64,000 bases of DNA from Xylanibacter rodentium (GCF_013166575.1 NZ_JABKKE010000002.1:62001-126000); one strand, 5' to 3'; numbered from the stretch's first letter, positions 26,695 through 35,857 are shown. Numbers and translations are program-made. Notes: generated by a model not told the origin, from the sequence alone.

Positions 26695-26751
26695 CAAATG
26701 TACAATAAAATAGTGAGATTATACACCGACAGGATAAAGAAAATGATTTTT
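26695..26751 (-). promoter_or_regulatory. Promoter-bearing repeat, copy 2 (GH105 operon)
   Basis: This copy matches 22864-22920 at 53 of 57 positions. The minus strand ends in TACATTTG (26695-26702), 18 bases before ATG 26677. A few bases beyond the block (GGAAAG) also match. Confidence 0.65.
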
Positions 26752-26898
26752 TATCGGAAAGACACGTAAAAAAATGCGATCTGCAATACCAAAAGCAGAA
26801 GAATATTCCGCTGTCACAAAGAAATGTTTACGTATTACGCATTCTACCGCCCGAAGATACATTATACCGGCCGCTGCCAAACCACAATTACAGACTGC

Positions 26899-27459
26899 TC
26901 ATGGTGTAGTGCCTTTTTCCCAAGGCTGCCATGTCCGCACCATGGAAAACAGGCGCAGAAGCCGATCGGCATACATATCGGGATAAGTCAGCGAATATAT
27001 CACCCACAGCTTATCCTTAGCCACGCATTTTGTGAAATGGCTGTAACCATCAACCCGTCCGCCATCTTCTGTCAACGGGCCATGCAGGAAAACGTCGCCT
27101 TTATCCTCTATAACCTCGGCCCGCATCTTCTCTGCCAGCCACGAGATACCTCCATCGGCATCGGAATACCCCTCATTACGGCACACGTAACAGTCGATTG
27201 CCATATTTATGACATTGTCATAACTGAATCTGGAACAGCCGATAACACTGTCGGGGATGGACTTGTCAGGAATGAAAAGCGCCGGATATGGTACTTTAAA
27301 TCCGAAGTTGCTGTCGGTGTAGTAGACTACAGAACAGAGATTCATCTGCTCCTCAAGAACGTCACCGAAGTCTCTGCCCCGGTCTCGCGGACATAGAATG
27401 TCAATGTTGGCCGTAACAATGATTACAACCAACGTGATGATTGTCAGGTAACCTTTCAT
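26899..27459 (-). CDS. Unknown membrane-anchored or secreted protein
   Basis: The protein is 186 residues from ATG 27459 (MKGYLTIITLVVIIVTANI). A start nine codons upstream would lie inside the -7 box at 27484-27491 and is rejected. One N-terminal hydrophobic segment (about 4-20) anchors or exports it. The remainder has paired strands and a late YSLTYPDMYADRLLRLFSMV region, reminiscent of small proteins fused to or found with peptidases, but I cannot assign a family. It is single-gene and lies between the GH105 operon and the membrane regulator. Confidence 0.65.
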   Translation of the reverse strand: MKGYLTIITLVVIIVTANIDILCPRDRGRDFGDVLEEQMNLCSVVYYTDSNFGFKVPYPALFIPDKSIPDSVIGCSRFSYDNVINMAIDCYVCRNEGYSDADGGISWLAEKMRAEVIEDKGDVFLHGPLTEDGGRVDGYSHFTKCVAKDKLWVIYSLTYPDMYADRLLRLFSMVRTWQPWEKGTTP

Positions 27460-27483
27460 ACTGTATATAATTTGTTTCGGCAA

Positions 27484-27491
27484 CAAAGATA
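27484..27491 (-). promoter_or_regulatory. -7 box that fixes the start of the unknown gene
   Basis: The minus strand reads TATCTTTG. It overlaps the upstream ATG candidate at 27486, which leaves ATG 27459 as the start. Confidence 0.55.
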
Positions 27492-27571
27492 TACGAAAGG
27501 ATTATAAAAGCATCATTTGCTGACTGACAACATCCGGACAACAGTCTGACATTTAACTGACATCGGTCTAT

Positions 27572-28450
27572 CTATCTGACCGTCAACACATAGTTTCTTC
27601 CGCGATGCGTCTCAATGCGTAGTCTGCCATCGGCCTCGACCACGTTTTTCAGTCTCTTTATCAACGTGTAGAGCGTCTCGCTGGCATCGTCTTTCTTCGG
27701 CCACAGAGCCTCGCATATCTCCGTTTTGGTGAGACTGTGGTCTTGTGCACGGAAGAACATCTGCATCAACGTGTGCTGCATCGGAGTAAAATGTACCTGT
27801 GTGCCATCGGCATTGCGGAAACTGTTGCCATCAGAAGACATGGCAATGCCGCCCAAAACGATGCCGTGACAACCTTCTGCGGTAGTACACGAGGCCGGTT
27901 TGACGGTGGCATAAAATCTTTTGCCCAGCGGTCCTGACATCATCACAGCCCACATCACAGCGGCAATTAAGAGGACGAGAGGCAGACGCTGGTCGGACAT
28001 GCCGAATACAGTTGCCATATCACAGCGGGCATAACCCTTAAGGGCAATGCTTGTCCCAAGACGCCCAACCTGCCATACCACAGTGTCACTGCACAGTTCG
28101 CCACCATCGACCGGCATACTTCTACAGGCAGTCTGTTCGCTGTCCAATATCCTGACACGCATATACGCCCGGTGGCGTAGCTGAGGAATGGACAGGTGAC
28201 TGCACAACCTGTCGTCGGTATAGTCCAAAGCCACATTGTCTCCGGAAACACTCCTTAAATGGCGGTATGCCTTCACTGTATCGGCAGCAAGCCAGTCACT
28301 GCGCCTTTCGGCCACAGCCGTCATCAACGCCCGATTAAGGTCGTCGACAATCAAACCTTGGGTGGCACGGTAACTGCCGATACTTGCAAGTACAGACGAA
28401 GCCACAAGCATAACAAATATAACAACTGATGAATAGCGTATCATTGTCAC
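27572..28450 (-). CDS. Membrane-anchored OmpR-type winged-helix regulator
   Basis: The 292-residue protein has two membrane segments (about 6-24 and 158-173) around a ~130-residue periplasmic region with several Cys. A cytoplasmic C-terminal OmpR/PhoB-type winged helix follows (about 205-290, with VHFTPMQHTLMQMFFRAQ, LTKTEICEALWPK and TLIKRLKNVVEADGRLRIET). No receiver or kinase domain is present, so it looks like a one-component membrane regulator, inverted relative to ToxR. It is divergent from the subtilase gene, a possible target. Its -7 box is at 28470-28477. Confidence 0.82.
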   Translation of the reverse strand: MTMIRYSSVVIFVMLVASSVLASIGSYRATQGLIVDDLNRALMTAVAERRSDWLAADTVKAYRHLRSVSGDNVALDYTDDRLCSHLSIPQLRHRAYMRVRILDSEQTACRSMPVDGGELCSDTVVWQVGRLGTSIALKGYARCDMATVFGMSDQRLPLVLLIAAVMWAVMMSGPLGKRFYATVKPASCTTAEGCHGIVLGGIAMSSDGNSFRNADGTQVHFTPMQHTLMQMFFRAQDHSLTKTEICEALWPKKDDASETLYTLIKRLKNVVEADGRLRIETHRGRNYVLTVR

Positions 28451-28469
28451 AATAGGTTTTAGTTTGCTG

Positions 28470-28477
28470 CAAATTTA
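28470..28477 (-). promoter_or_regulatory. -7 box of the membrane regulator gene
   Basis: The minus strand reads TAAATTTG, 19 bases upstream of the ATG at 28450. It is divergent from the subtilase promoter about 80 bp away. Confidence 0.5.
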
Positions 28478-28550
28478 CATAAAAAGATAAGAATAACACC
28501 GCTGACCTCAAGAAATAATATTCTTTAAGAATTAAAAACGACACATGACA

Positions 28551-28582
28551 TTTGGCTTATTCGGATATTTTAGCTTATTTTG
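28551..28582 (+). promoter_or_regulatory. Probable promoter of the subtilase gene
   Basis: TTTG (28551-28554), a 20-base spacer and TTATTTTG (28575-28582) differ from the -7 consensus at one position. The ATG is at 28604. An in-frame start upstream, at about 28580, would overlap the box and is rejected. Confidence 0.45.
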
Positions 28583-28603
28583 CGGAATAATACAATTTAT
28601 CCT

Positions 28604-30838
28604 ATGAAAAGAATACGTATCTTTCACCTTATTATATATGTCGGGGTTTTACTGCTGGCGGATATGCCGGTATCGGCAAACAACATGAAGGGACATCCCA
28701 CTGGAGCCGACTATTCCAAGATGTCGTCCTTTGTGCGACGTGCGGCCATGGAATACAACGACAAACACCAAATTGCACAAGCGAAAGGACATGGACGGGA
28801 GTTGTGCGCTTTTGTCAAGATGGAAGGCAATGCCGACTCCGTGCTGCATGCCCACAACTGCCGCTCGCTGGTGCGCTTCGGCAACACGCATATCGTATCG
28901 GTGCCGCTATCCGAGTTGAGGGCACTGTCGTTGTGCCTGGACGTGACCCGAATAGAGGCCGGCCGAAACCGTTCGATACAGATGGACTCCACGGCTGGAA
29001 ATGTCAACGCCCTGTCTGTATATGCGGGCAAAGCTCTTCCACAGGCATATACCGGCCGCGGTGTGGTAATGGGGATAATGGATGTGGGATTCGACCTTAC
29101 CCATCCCAATTTTTATGATGCCTCGGGAACAGACTACAGGATTGTGCGCCTGTGGGACCAACTGTCAGCTGACACCGTGGGCAGCACCCTATATGTCGGG
29201 GCCGATTACAGGGGACGCAACGAATTGCTGGGATATGCACACAGCCGCGACGGACTGATACAGACCCACGGCACACATACACTCGGCATCGCGGCAGGCA
29301 GCGGATATGACAGCCGGTATCGCGGGATGGCATGGGAGAGTGACATCTGTCTTGTGAACAATGCCGTGACGAGCGACATTCCGCTTATAGACGCCGACGA
29401 CATATACAAATATACCTATGCCACCGACGCACTCGGGTTCAAATATATCTTCGACTATGCCGACGAGATGGGCAAACCATGTGTGATTTCGTTCAGCGAA
29501 GGGTCGCATCAGGATCTGCGGGGCGACGACATGCTATATTATGAGGTACTTGAAAATCTGGTGGGACCCGGACGCATCATCGTAGCCTCGGCCGGCAACG
29601 ACGGCTATCTGAAAACGTTCATGCACAAACCCGTGGGAAAATATTCTGCCGGTTCGTTCGTCGCTTCCAGTTCCAATTCGCTATATCTTACTATGGCGGC
29701 AGACAACGATTTTACAATACGCATTGTGGCATATAAAGGCGAAGTCAACGACACACTGGAAATACCGCTGCATATGGTACAGGAATGTGCCGGCGGAGAA
29801 TATACCGACACGGTTATGCTGGCCGGACGCAGCTGCGCGATTGAGGCTGCGGCATATGTGTCGTGCTATGATGCGAAGGTTACGGCATGCGATGTTTCCT
29901 TACGTGGGTTGTCGTCATCGCTCGACGGTGCTACTCTTTCTGTGGAGCTGTCGGGCAAAAATGCCGACGTGGAAATGTGCCTGATAACGGGCATACTTTA
30001 CGACAGCGCCATCAACCCCGAACTCTGTGACGCGGAACAGACGCATAGCATACATTCACCGGCAAGCGCGCCATCGGTGATATGTGTGGGGGCTACTGTA
30101 TATCGCACTGAGTTTACCAACTATCAGGGCGACACATTTGTGACAAACAGCAAAGGCAGAGGTCAACGCACTGACTATTCGGCGGTGGGGCCTACACTCG
30201 ACGGCAGGACAAAACCCGACGTGATGGCTCCCGGAACAAACATAATATCGTCGTACAGCAGTTATTACATGGAGGCCAACCCCGATGCACGCGATCTGCT
30301 GTCGAGCGTAAAACTGTTCGACTTCGGAGGCCGCACATATCCTTGGACGAGCAATGCCGGTACGTCGATGTCGGCACCTGTAGTCGGCGGGGCTATAGCA
30401 CTGTGGCTTCAGGCATGTCCCAACCTTACTCCTGACGATGTGAAGGGTGTGATAAGCCGAACGGCACGACGACTCGACAATGTATCCGAAGTGCCCAATA
30501 ACTATTGGGGATATGGCGAAATTGACGTCTATGCCGGACTGCTCGATATTCTCGGCATATCCGGCATAGCAGACATACCTGCATGGCAGCCGTCGGATGT
30601 AATGGCAAATATCACATCCGACGGACGACTACACCTGTCGTTCAGTCGGGTTCCCAATGCAACGATTGGCGTTTCTGTATACACAACGGGTGGTGTGCGT
30701 ATGGCAGAACTTGAAATAACGGCTTACGAAAAAGAATGCCTTGTCAATCTGCCTGCATTGCCATCCGGCATATATGCCGTCAGACTGACTTCGGACGTAA
30801 AAGAGTATTGCGGTTCGTCACTCGTCAGGAAGCATTGA
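28604..30838 (+). CDS. Secreted S8-family serine peptidase with C-terminal sorting domain
   Basis: The protein is 744 residues from ATG 28604. It has a signal peptide (about 1-26, ending SANN), the subtilase catalytic Asp in VVMGIMDVGFDLTHPNF (D160), His in THGTHTLGIA (H222) and Ser in AGTSMSAPVVGG. An inserted domain of ~150 residues precedes the Ser block. The C-terminal ~75 residues (LHLSFSRVPNATIGVSVY, LPSGIYAVRLTS) look like a type IX secretion sorting domain, which suggests export to the cell surface. The gene has its own promoter and is followed by a bidirectional hairpin. Its substrate is unknown. Confidence 0.88.
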   Translation: MKRIRIFHLIIYVGVLLLADMPVSANNMKGHPTGADYSKMSSFVRRAAMEYNDKHQIAQAKGHGRELCAFVKMEGNADSVLHAHNCRSLVRFGNTHIVSVPLSELRALSLCLDVTRIEAGRNRSIQMDSTAGNVNALSVYAGKALPQAYTGRGVVMGIMDVGFDLTHPNFYDASGTDYRIVRLWDQLSADTVGSTLYVGADYRGRNELLGYAHSRDGLIQTHGTHTLGIAAGSGYDSRYRGMAWESDICLVNNAVTSDIPLIDADDIYKYTYATDALGFKYIFDYADEMGKPCVISFSEGSHQDLRGDDMLYYEVLENLVGPGRIIVASAGNDGYLKTFMHKPVGKYSAGSFVASSSNSLYLTMAADNDFTIRIVAYKGEVNDTLEIPLHMVQECAGGEYTDTVMLAGRSCAIEAAAYVSCYDAKVTACDVSLRGLSSSLDGATLSVELSGKNADVEMCLITGILYDSAINPELCDAEQTHSIHSPASAPSVICVGATVYRTEFTNYQGDTFVTNSKGRGQRTDYSAVGPTLDGRTKPDVMAPGTNIISSYSSYYMEANPDARDLLSSVKLFDFGGRTYPWTSNAGTSMSAPVVGGAIALWLQACPNLTPDDVKGVISRTARRLDNVSEVPNNYWGYGEIDVYAGLLDILGISGIADIPAWQPSDVMANITSDGRLHLSFSRVPNATIGVSVYTTGGVRMAELEITAYEKECLVNLPALPSGIYAVRLTSDVKEYCGSSLVRKH

Positions 30839-30889
30839 CAACGGACAGGAACGAATCCTTTGCAGGGATAAACAGATTGGATATAAAAC

Positions 30890-30925
30890 AAATGGATAAC
30901 AACTGACATCAGTTATTATCCATTT
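30890..30925. terminator. Bidirectional hairpin between the subtilase and tRNA genes
   Basis: AAATGGATAACAACTG (30890-30905) pairs with CAGTTATTATCCATTT (30910-30925) with one mismatch. On the minus strand it is followed by TGTTTTA, so it can end the tRNA transcript. On the plus strand it lies about 50 bases past the subtilase stop. Confidence 0.6.
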
Positions 30926-30930
30926 TAAAG

Positions 30931-31003
30931 TTGCGGAGGCAGGACTCGAACATGCGACCTCCAGGTTATGAGCCTGGCGAGCTACCAACTGCTCCACTCC
31001 GCG
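30931..31003 (-). tRNA. Initiator tRNA-fMet (CAT anticodon)
   Basis: The 73-base cloverleaf on the minus strand starts CGCGGAGTGGAGCAG and ends CCTCCGCAA. The anticodon loop is CTCATAA. The acceptor stem has the C1-A72 mismatch that marks bacterial initiator tRNA; all other acceptor pairs are intact. The anticodon stem is CCAGG/CCTGG, so position 29-41 is A-T instead of the usual third G-C pair. The 3' CCA is not encoded. D- and T-arm motifs (AGCTC, GTTCGAGTC) are present. Confidence 0.93.
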
Positions 31004-31188
31004 ATATTATTTCTGTTTTGCGAGTGCAAAGGTAATAATTAGTTTTGGAATATGCAAACTTTCTCCCGTTTTTTTGCACATAAAACATAAAAAAGAACTG
31101 TTCATGTCCTTTTTAATGTCTCATTCTGCATCTGTTTTTACAGTATATCGCATATAAAACCGAGACAAGAAACCCTACATAGCGCACC

Positions 31189-32028
31189 CTAATTACATGA
31201 ATGATACTCTACAAGCCCAGACATAGGACTCGAAGAAGTACGTCCAACCGTGAAACCTTCGTCAATAGCTGCCTCGACAAACTCATCGTAAAAATGACCG
31301 GCTATGCTGCCCACCGCCCCGACCGGCAACTTTGGACGGCCGTATTGCACTACATTACGTCTGAAGAACATACGGAAATTATCGACTACAATAAGACGTA
31401 CCGACGGAACATACAGATGACTGTGAATAAACGGAGCAAAAGAAGCCAGAAACCGATTGGCCATCGGCTCACGATATACACGGTGTATCACATCGGCCAT
31501 ACCACAGCCTGTCTCACGCTCAAAGTCCGACAGAACGGATTCCGGAAGTTGATTCTTGTAAAGGGCATTGACAAAGAGCCGCCCGAGCACGGCCCCACTG
31601 CCCTCGTCGCCGAGAATATATCCAAGCGGCGGAGTGTTCATCACTATATCACGACCGTCGTACAAGCACGAGTTGGCACCGGTACCGAGTATGCAGGCTA
31701 TACCCTCCCCCATTCCACATACGGCACGGGCCGCACCAAGCAAATCACTATGGACCTCTATAGTTGAAGCATGCGAAAATGCACAGGATAGCACATCGGT
31801 CATCATTGGAACACATTCTTCACGACAACCGCTACCGTAAAAATAGACCTCGTCCACTTTGACATCGGCAAGTTCGGGTAAAAGTTCTCCATTCAGAACG
31901 TCATATATAGTTTGTCCGCTCTGATGAAACGGATTAATACCCTGCGTTATAATACGGCGGACGATGCGTCCGTCATTTGTAATACACCAGTCTGTCTTGG
32001 TGCTTCCACTGTCTGATATCAGTTGCAT
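31189..32028 (-). CDS. BadF/NAGK-like sugar kinase (probable N-acetylglucosamine kinase)
   Basis: The 279-residue protein has ASKHA-fold ATPase motifs: SDSGSTKTDW (5-14, phosphate 1), GTGANS (about 117-122) and LGDEGSGAVLG (about 139-149). It matches the BadF/BadG/BcrA ATPase group that includes N-acetylglucosamine and N-acetylmuramic acid kinases. It most likely phosphorylates an amino sugar from the cytoplasm, feeding amino-sugar metabolism such as GlmM in this window. It is monocistronic and the promoter is not clear. Confidence 0.8.
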   Translation of the reverse strand: MQLISDSGSTKTDWCITNDGRIVRRIITQGINPFHQSGQTIYDVLNGELLPELADVKVDEVYFYGSGCREECVPMMTDVLSCAFSHASTIEVHSDLLGAARAVCGMGEGIACILGTGANSCLYDGRDIVMNTPPLGYILGDEGSGAVLGRLFVNALYKNQLPESVLSDFERETGCGMADVIHRVYREPMANRFLASFAPFIHSHLYVPSVRLIVVDNFRMFFRRNVVQYGRPKLPVGAVGSIAGHFYDEFVEAAIDEGFTVGRTSSSPMSGLVEYHSCN

Positions 32029-32118
32029 TATTTTAGAATCAGGGGAGATGAAAACAGGTCAGTAACATACTTAAATGAAATTGAGTGGTATCTCATTATA
32101 ACATATTTCCGAACATGC

Positions 32119-33279
32119 TTATTTTAATGAAAGATTCTCATCGAAGAACCGTGCCACCCGTTCCTGCACCTTCGGACCACACTCATGCCCCATGTCCCAT
32201 ATTTCTGCGACAAGATTGCTTTCTACTTTCTGGCTTTTCCATACCTTACGCATTTCACCAAAGGCCTTCTCCACTCCAGGTAATGGAAACAGTTTGTCAT
32301 GACTGCCGTTGATGAAGAGCATGGGTTTAGGGCAAGCCAAAGAAGCAATATGAGGATAATCGAGATATTGACGCAGGGCCGGTATGCAGTTGGCAAATCC
32401 GCCATTCTCCTTTCGCCCGTACTTCCATGTCATCTGAACGTCGGTTGTGACCATCCAACATACGGCCGCCCCTACCTTTATCCTATCCGACAAGGCTGAA
32501 AGCATCCATGCACGATAGGCACCCATGGAACAGCCTGCACAGCCGATACGCTCTTTGTCTACCTCTGGCAGTGTGACGAGAAATTCGGTTGAAGCAATGT
32601 CATCGTATGTCATGAAAGCACTGAGGTCGCGCCCATACATCATCATGTTGCCTGCAATGATGTCATACTTGTTGCGATCCACACCCTCGGCACGCCCCCG
32701 CTCACCCCACATCGGTGCATCGGCGGAAAAGACGAGATAGCCACGGCGGGCCAGGTAATCGCCCATATACTGTCCGCCGTAGACCTTATACTGCCACTCG
32801 TCTGCATCCTTAATCACCACAGAATCTTCCATGAACGGACGTATCATCTTTTCCTTGCCTATGAAAAGATGCGCCCCATGGTCATGAAGCAGGTTGACCG
32901 CCGGAAACGGGCCGTCACCATCGGGTATGAGCACATAGGCCCGCACACGGTAGAACTCCGACAGGTTGAACTCTATCTTACGTGCCGTATATCCATCGCG
33001 ACGCTCTTCTCCCAACACACGCATGTCGTAGCTCCTGGGCTGCGGCGGTGGTGTCATCATACATTCGAAAACTTTCGCACGTGCCTGACGCTTCCATTTG
33101 TCGAAGTTGCGTATCTTGCCATTGCCCCAAGCCATGGGATATGTCAGCTGGGCCTGCAACATGTCGACATAGACAGGAAAATCTTTATAAAACTCATGAT
33201 TGGCCCGCTTTTGTGCAAATACCGGCATGCACAACAGACATGCAACGACAAGCGGGGCTATACGATTCATCGGTTTCAT
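32119..33279 (-). CDS. Secreted alpha/beta hydrolase (dienelactone hydrolase/acetyl-xylan-esterase-like)
   Basis: The 386-residue protein has a signal peptide (about 1-22, ending PVFAQ) and an alpha/beta-hydrolase core. The nucleophile elbow is GCAGCSMGAYRAW, there is an oxyanion region NLLHDHGAHLF, an Asp in INGSHDKLFPLPG and a His in WDMGHECG. The N-terminal ~90 residues match the lid region of large secreted Bacteroidetes esterases. It is convergent with the sugar kinase gene and divergent from a pectinesterase 410 bp away, so a role in removing ester groups from pectin is plausible. Its -7 box is at 33375-33382. Confidence 0.8.
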   Translation of the reverse strand: MKPMNRIAPLVVACLLCMPVFAQKRANHEFYKDFPVYVDMLQAQLTYPMAWGNGKIRNFDKWKRQARAKVFECMMTPPPQPRSYDMRVLGEERRDGYTARKIEFNLSEFYRVRAYVLIPDGDGPFPAVNLLHDHGAHLFIGKEKMIRPFMEDSVVIKDADEWQYKVYGGQYMGDYLARRGYLVFSADAPMWGERGRAEGVDRNKYDIIAGNMMMYGRDLSAFMTYDDIASTEFLVTLPEVDKERIGCAGCSMGAYRAWMLSALSDRIKVGAAVCWMVTTDVQMTWKYGRKENGGFANCIPALRQYLDYPHIASLACPKPMLFINGSHDKLFPLPGVEKAFGEMRKVWKSQKVESNLVAEIWDMGHECGPKVQERVARFFDENLSLK

Positions 33280-33374
33280 CTGATTGACAGTTTGTTCATA
33301 TCTACTCCCAAAACCCGTTCATAATCCGTGCTGCCAACATATCGGCATCACACTGTCATCACGGCGGGATGATG

Positions 33375-33382
33375 CAAAAGTA
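33375..33382 (-). promoter_or_regulatory. -7 box of the alpha/beta hydrolase gene
   Basis: The minus strand reads TACTTTTG, about 95 bases upstream of the ATG at 33279. Confidence 0.45.
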
Positions 33383-33620
33383 ACCATATTTTTCCACAAA
33401 CTTAGTTCCGCAGACACAGAAAGACGCACAAACAAAGTAAATACGGCTGGTTTTTACATTTTTTAAGGGACCGCAGGCAGTTTGTAACCATCCAGCTATT
33501 ACCGGAACGGCAACCTACTGACATCATTGATATTCGGACACTGTTTTCATGTCCTTTCCTTGAATTAATACCATTCCGCCGGTTTTCAATAAAATGCCAA
33601 TGAAATAAATTCCGTTTTTC

Positions 33621-33651
33621 TTGCCCGCCCAAAAGATATTTCGTACATTTG
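33621..33651 (+). promoter_or_regulatory. Promoter of the pectinesterase gene
   Basis: TTG (33621-33623), a 20-base spacer and TACATTTG (33644-33651) fit the Bacteroidetes consensus. The ATG is at 33689. Confidence 0.6.
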
Positions 33652-33688
33652 TGTCAGTGAACCAGCAAGTTGACACAGACAAACAAGA

Positions 33689-34993
33689 ATGAAAAGAACA
33701 ATCTTACCAATCATCATTGCAGCACACTGCCTGACTGTTGCAGCACAGGAAAAACGACTCTACGATTTTGTCGTACCGCGTGACGGATCGTTCCGACAGG
33801 CACTTGACGCGGCAAACAGCCGTCGTGACACAACATGCCGTTACCGCATCTTCGTCATGCAGGGCGAATATGTCATCCCCACCGAAGGCACCACCACAGG
33901 TGGAGACGGCAAGGAATACGGCGACCCGCGCACTTACCTGAAGGCTCCCAACACATCAATCATCGGCGAAGACCGTGATATGACGGTACTCACCAACACC
34001 GTCCCGGAACCGACATGGGACAATGGTTTCGGTCGTGCCAATCCGTTGGAGGGAATTGGGCATGGCGATGTGCTCATCATTGAGAAACAGAGCCACGACA
34101 CATACCTACAGGACTTCACTATGCGCAGCGGAATGGGGGACAATACCGGACGCAACATCGTACTGCATGACCGTTCTGACCTTACCGCGGTCAAAAATAT
34201 CTGCCTGTGGGGCTATCAGGATACTTACGTAAGCAACAACCAACAGGGGCGTTTCTATTTTGAAGGAGGCATAATCCGAGGGCGCACCGACTATATATGC
34301 GGAAAGGGAGACGTTATATATAATAAGGTCACATTCCAGCAATGCAAACGTGGCGGCTATCTGGCCGTACCGTCGGTTGCACGCCGCTACGGATACGTAA
34401 TGTTGTCGTGCTATATAAAAAGCGAAACGCCCGACGTGACCTACTATCTCGGCCGGCCTTGGGGAAAGGGGACACCACGCGCCGTATGGATTGACACGAA
34501 AATGGACCGTGGACCGATAACAAAAGACAAACGCGGCCATAACGGATGGGCAGACATGAGCGGAGGATGGCCTGCGCTATTTACCGAGTATAACAGCCGC
34601 CTCGTCACCGGTGAACCACTCGACCTGACGGGACGCCGAAACATGTACGTGGACAAAGAAGGTGTAGAACACGCCAACCGGCCGGTAATAAGCGCCAACG
34701 AAGCGGCTGAATATACCATAAAGAACGTGATGGGAGACTGGCAACCGGAAAAACTCACCTGCAATGTGACGCCACCAGCAAATGTAAAAATGAAAAACGG
34801 CAAACTGACATGGACAGGCTGCACTGACGCACTGCTCTATGCTATATGTCGCAACGGGAAAGTGGTCGACTTCACCACAAAGACATCATATAGAATCAAG
34901 AACAGCAACATAGGCGACCTATGGGCCGTACGGGCCGCAAACCAAATGGGAGGACTTGGGATGGCAACGGAGACGGAGCACAAAGCCCGCTGA
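33689..34993 (+). CDS. Pectinesterase, carbohydrate esterase family 8
   Basis: The 434-residue secreted enzyme (signal peptide about 1-19) removes methyl esters from homogalacturonan. CE8 motifs appear in order: the GYQDTY block (first catalytic Asp), RTDYICGKGDVIYN (second catalytic Asp, with Tyr-Ile-Cys where most members have Phe-Ile-Phe), and LGRPWGKGTPRAVW with the substrate-binding Arg. A ~90-residue C-terminal extension follows (NGKLTWTGCTDALLYAICRN), and the CE8 domain of the 1484-residue protein at 59213 has a matching tail (GTSLTWKENNYVLCWAVCKD). It is monocistronic with its own promoter and a terminator. Confidence 0.9.
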   Translation: MKRTILPIIIAAHCLTVAAQEKRLYDFVVPRDGSFRQALDAANSRRDTTCRYRIFVMQGEYVIPTEGTTTGGDGKEYGDPRTYLKAPNTSIIGEDRDMTVLTNTVPEPTWDNGFGRANPLEGIGHGDVLIIEKQSHDTYLQDFTMRSGMGDNTGRNIVLHDRSDLTAVKNICLWGYQDTYVSNNQQGRFYFEGGIIRGRTDYICGKGDVIYNKVTFQQCKRGGYLAVPSVARRYGYVMLSCYIKSETPDVTYYLGRPWGKGTPRAVWIDTKMDRGPITKDKRGHNGWADMSGGWPALFTEYNSRLVTGEPLDLTGRRNMYVDKEGVEHANRPVISANEAAEYTIKNVMGDWQPEKLTCNVTPPANVKMKNGKLTWTGCTDALLYAICRNGKVVDFTTKTSYRIKNSNIGDLWAVRAANQMGGLGMATETEHKAR

Positions 34994-35353
34994 TATTATG
35001 ATACAACCGGATGAACATACTGCAAGAATCCCCAAAAGAAAAGAGGTTGGTGCAGGACGCTACCAACCTCAAACTTTTTATTTTGAGATAAGGCATCTAC
35101 AATTGTTGATGTAACTTATCGGTGGCAAATATAATGATTCTATTTATAAAAAACAAATATTTTATGTTAAATCTTAACGGATTTGTATAGTTTTCAATAT
35201 AAACTATTATTTTTACAACGATTTCATCAAACCAAATGAGCAAAATCCTCTTATTTGAGTTTTTACTCATTTTTATAAAAACGATGAATGAGATACAGTG
35301 TTAATCCATATATTATACTACCAAAAACAACAATTAAGTTTATATTAAAAATC
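34994..35353. other. Intergenic region: terminator and AT-rich spacer
   Basis: This 360-bp stretch has the pectinesterase terminator at 35043-35085. The rest is very AT-rich with no gene or clear consensus promoter. The lipoprotein promoter must lie in it, but I cannot place it. Confidence 0.5.
35043..35085 (+). terminator. Terminator of the pectinesterase gene
   Basis: GAGGTTGGT (35043-35051) pairs perfectly with ACCAACCTC (35062-35070). The sequence AAACTTTTTATTTT follows. Confidence 0.75.
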
Positions 35354-35857
35354 ATGAAAACTGCTATATATACATTGGTACTGCTTGCTGCAACACTGAT
35401 ATACGGATGTGAAAAAAGCGACAGGAACGAAGAGGATAGCGACACCGGCAATGATACCGGCACAGGATGGAACGACGAAATAGTGCCGGACACCGTCTTC
35501 AAAGGCTTTCTTACAGTTGAAGAGGCCGCAACGGCCGAAGTGGGTTCGCTCATCAATGTTCGCGGATACATTGTCGGCTCTACATCAAGAAACATCTACA
35601 ACGCCATTGTCCGTCCGCCATTTGAGAGCAGAACATCGCTGATACTTGCAGACAAGAGACTTACAGAAGTTGAGGCTTTTTATGAAGACGACCTTTTCCC
35701 CGTACGCCTCACCGACTACAAAGACACCCAAAGAGCGCTCAATCTGGTGGATAATCCTGAACATTGGAACAAAAGGGTATATATATTCGGCCAAAAATGT
35801 TCATACATGGGAATGCCTGGACTGGAAAAAATAATGAAATATGAATTCATTGAATAG
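35354..35857 (+). CDS. Lipoprotein, DUF6359-like
   Basis: The protein is 167 residues from ATG 35354. It has a lipoprotein signal (YTLVLLAATLIYGC) with lipobox Cys at about residue 19, an acidic Asp/Gly/Thr linker, and a small domain with INVRGYIVGSTSRNIYNAI and WNKRVYIFGQKCSY. This resembles the OB-fold-like DUF6359 domain seen in Bacteroidetes lipoproteins. The function is unknown. It is single-gene between the pectinesterase and the trp operon. Confidence 0.72.
   Translation: MKTAIYTLVLLAATLIYGCEKSDRNEEDSDTGNDTGTGWNDEIVPDTVFKGFLTVEEAATAEVGSLINVRGYIVGSTSRNIYNAIVRPPFESRTSLILADKRLTEVEAFYEDDLFPVRLTDYKDTQRALNLVDNPEHWNKRVYIFGQKCSYMGMPGLEKIMKYEFIE

Larger units (their letters stand above)
33280..33688. 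other. Divergent spacer between the esterase and pectinesterase genes
   Basis: This 409-bp spacer holds the -7 boxes of both neighbours (33375-33382 minus, 33644-33651 plus). I see no gene or clear dyad between them. It is a candidate control region for coordinated pectin esterase expression. Confidence 0.5.
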
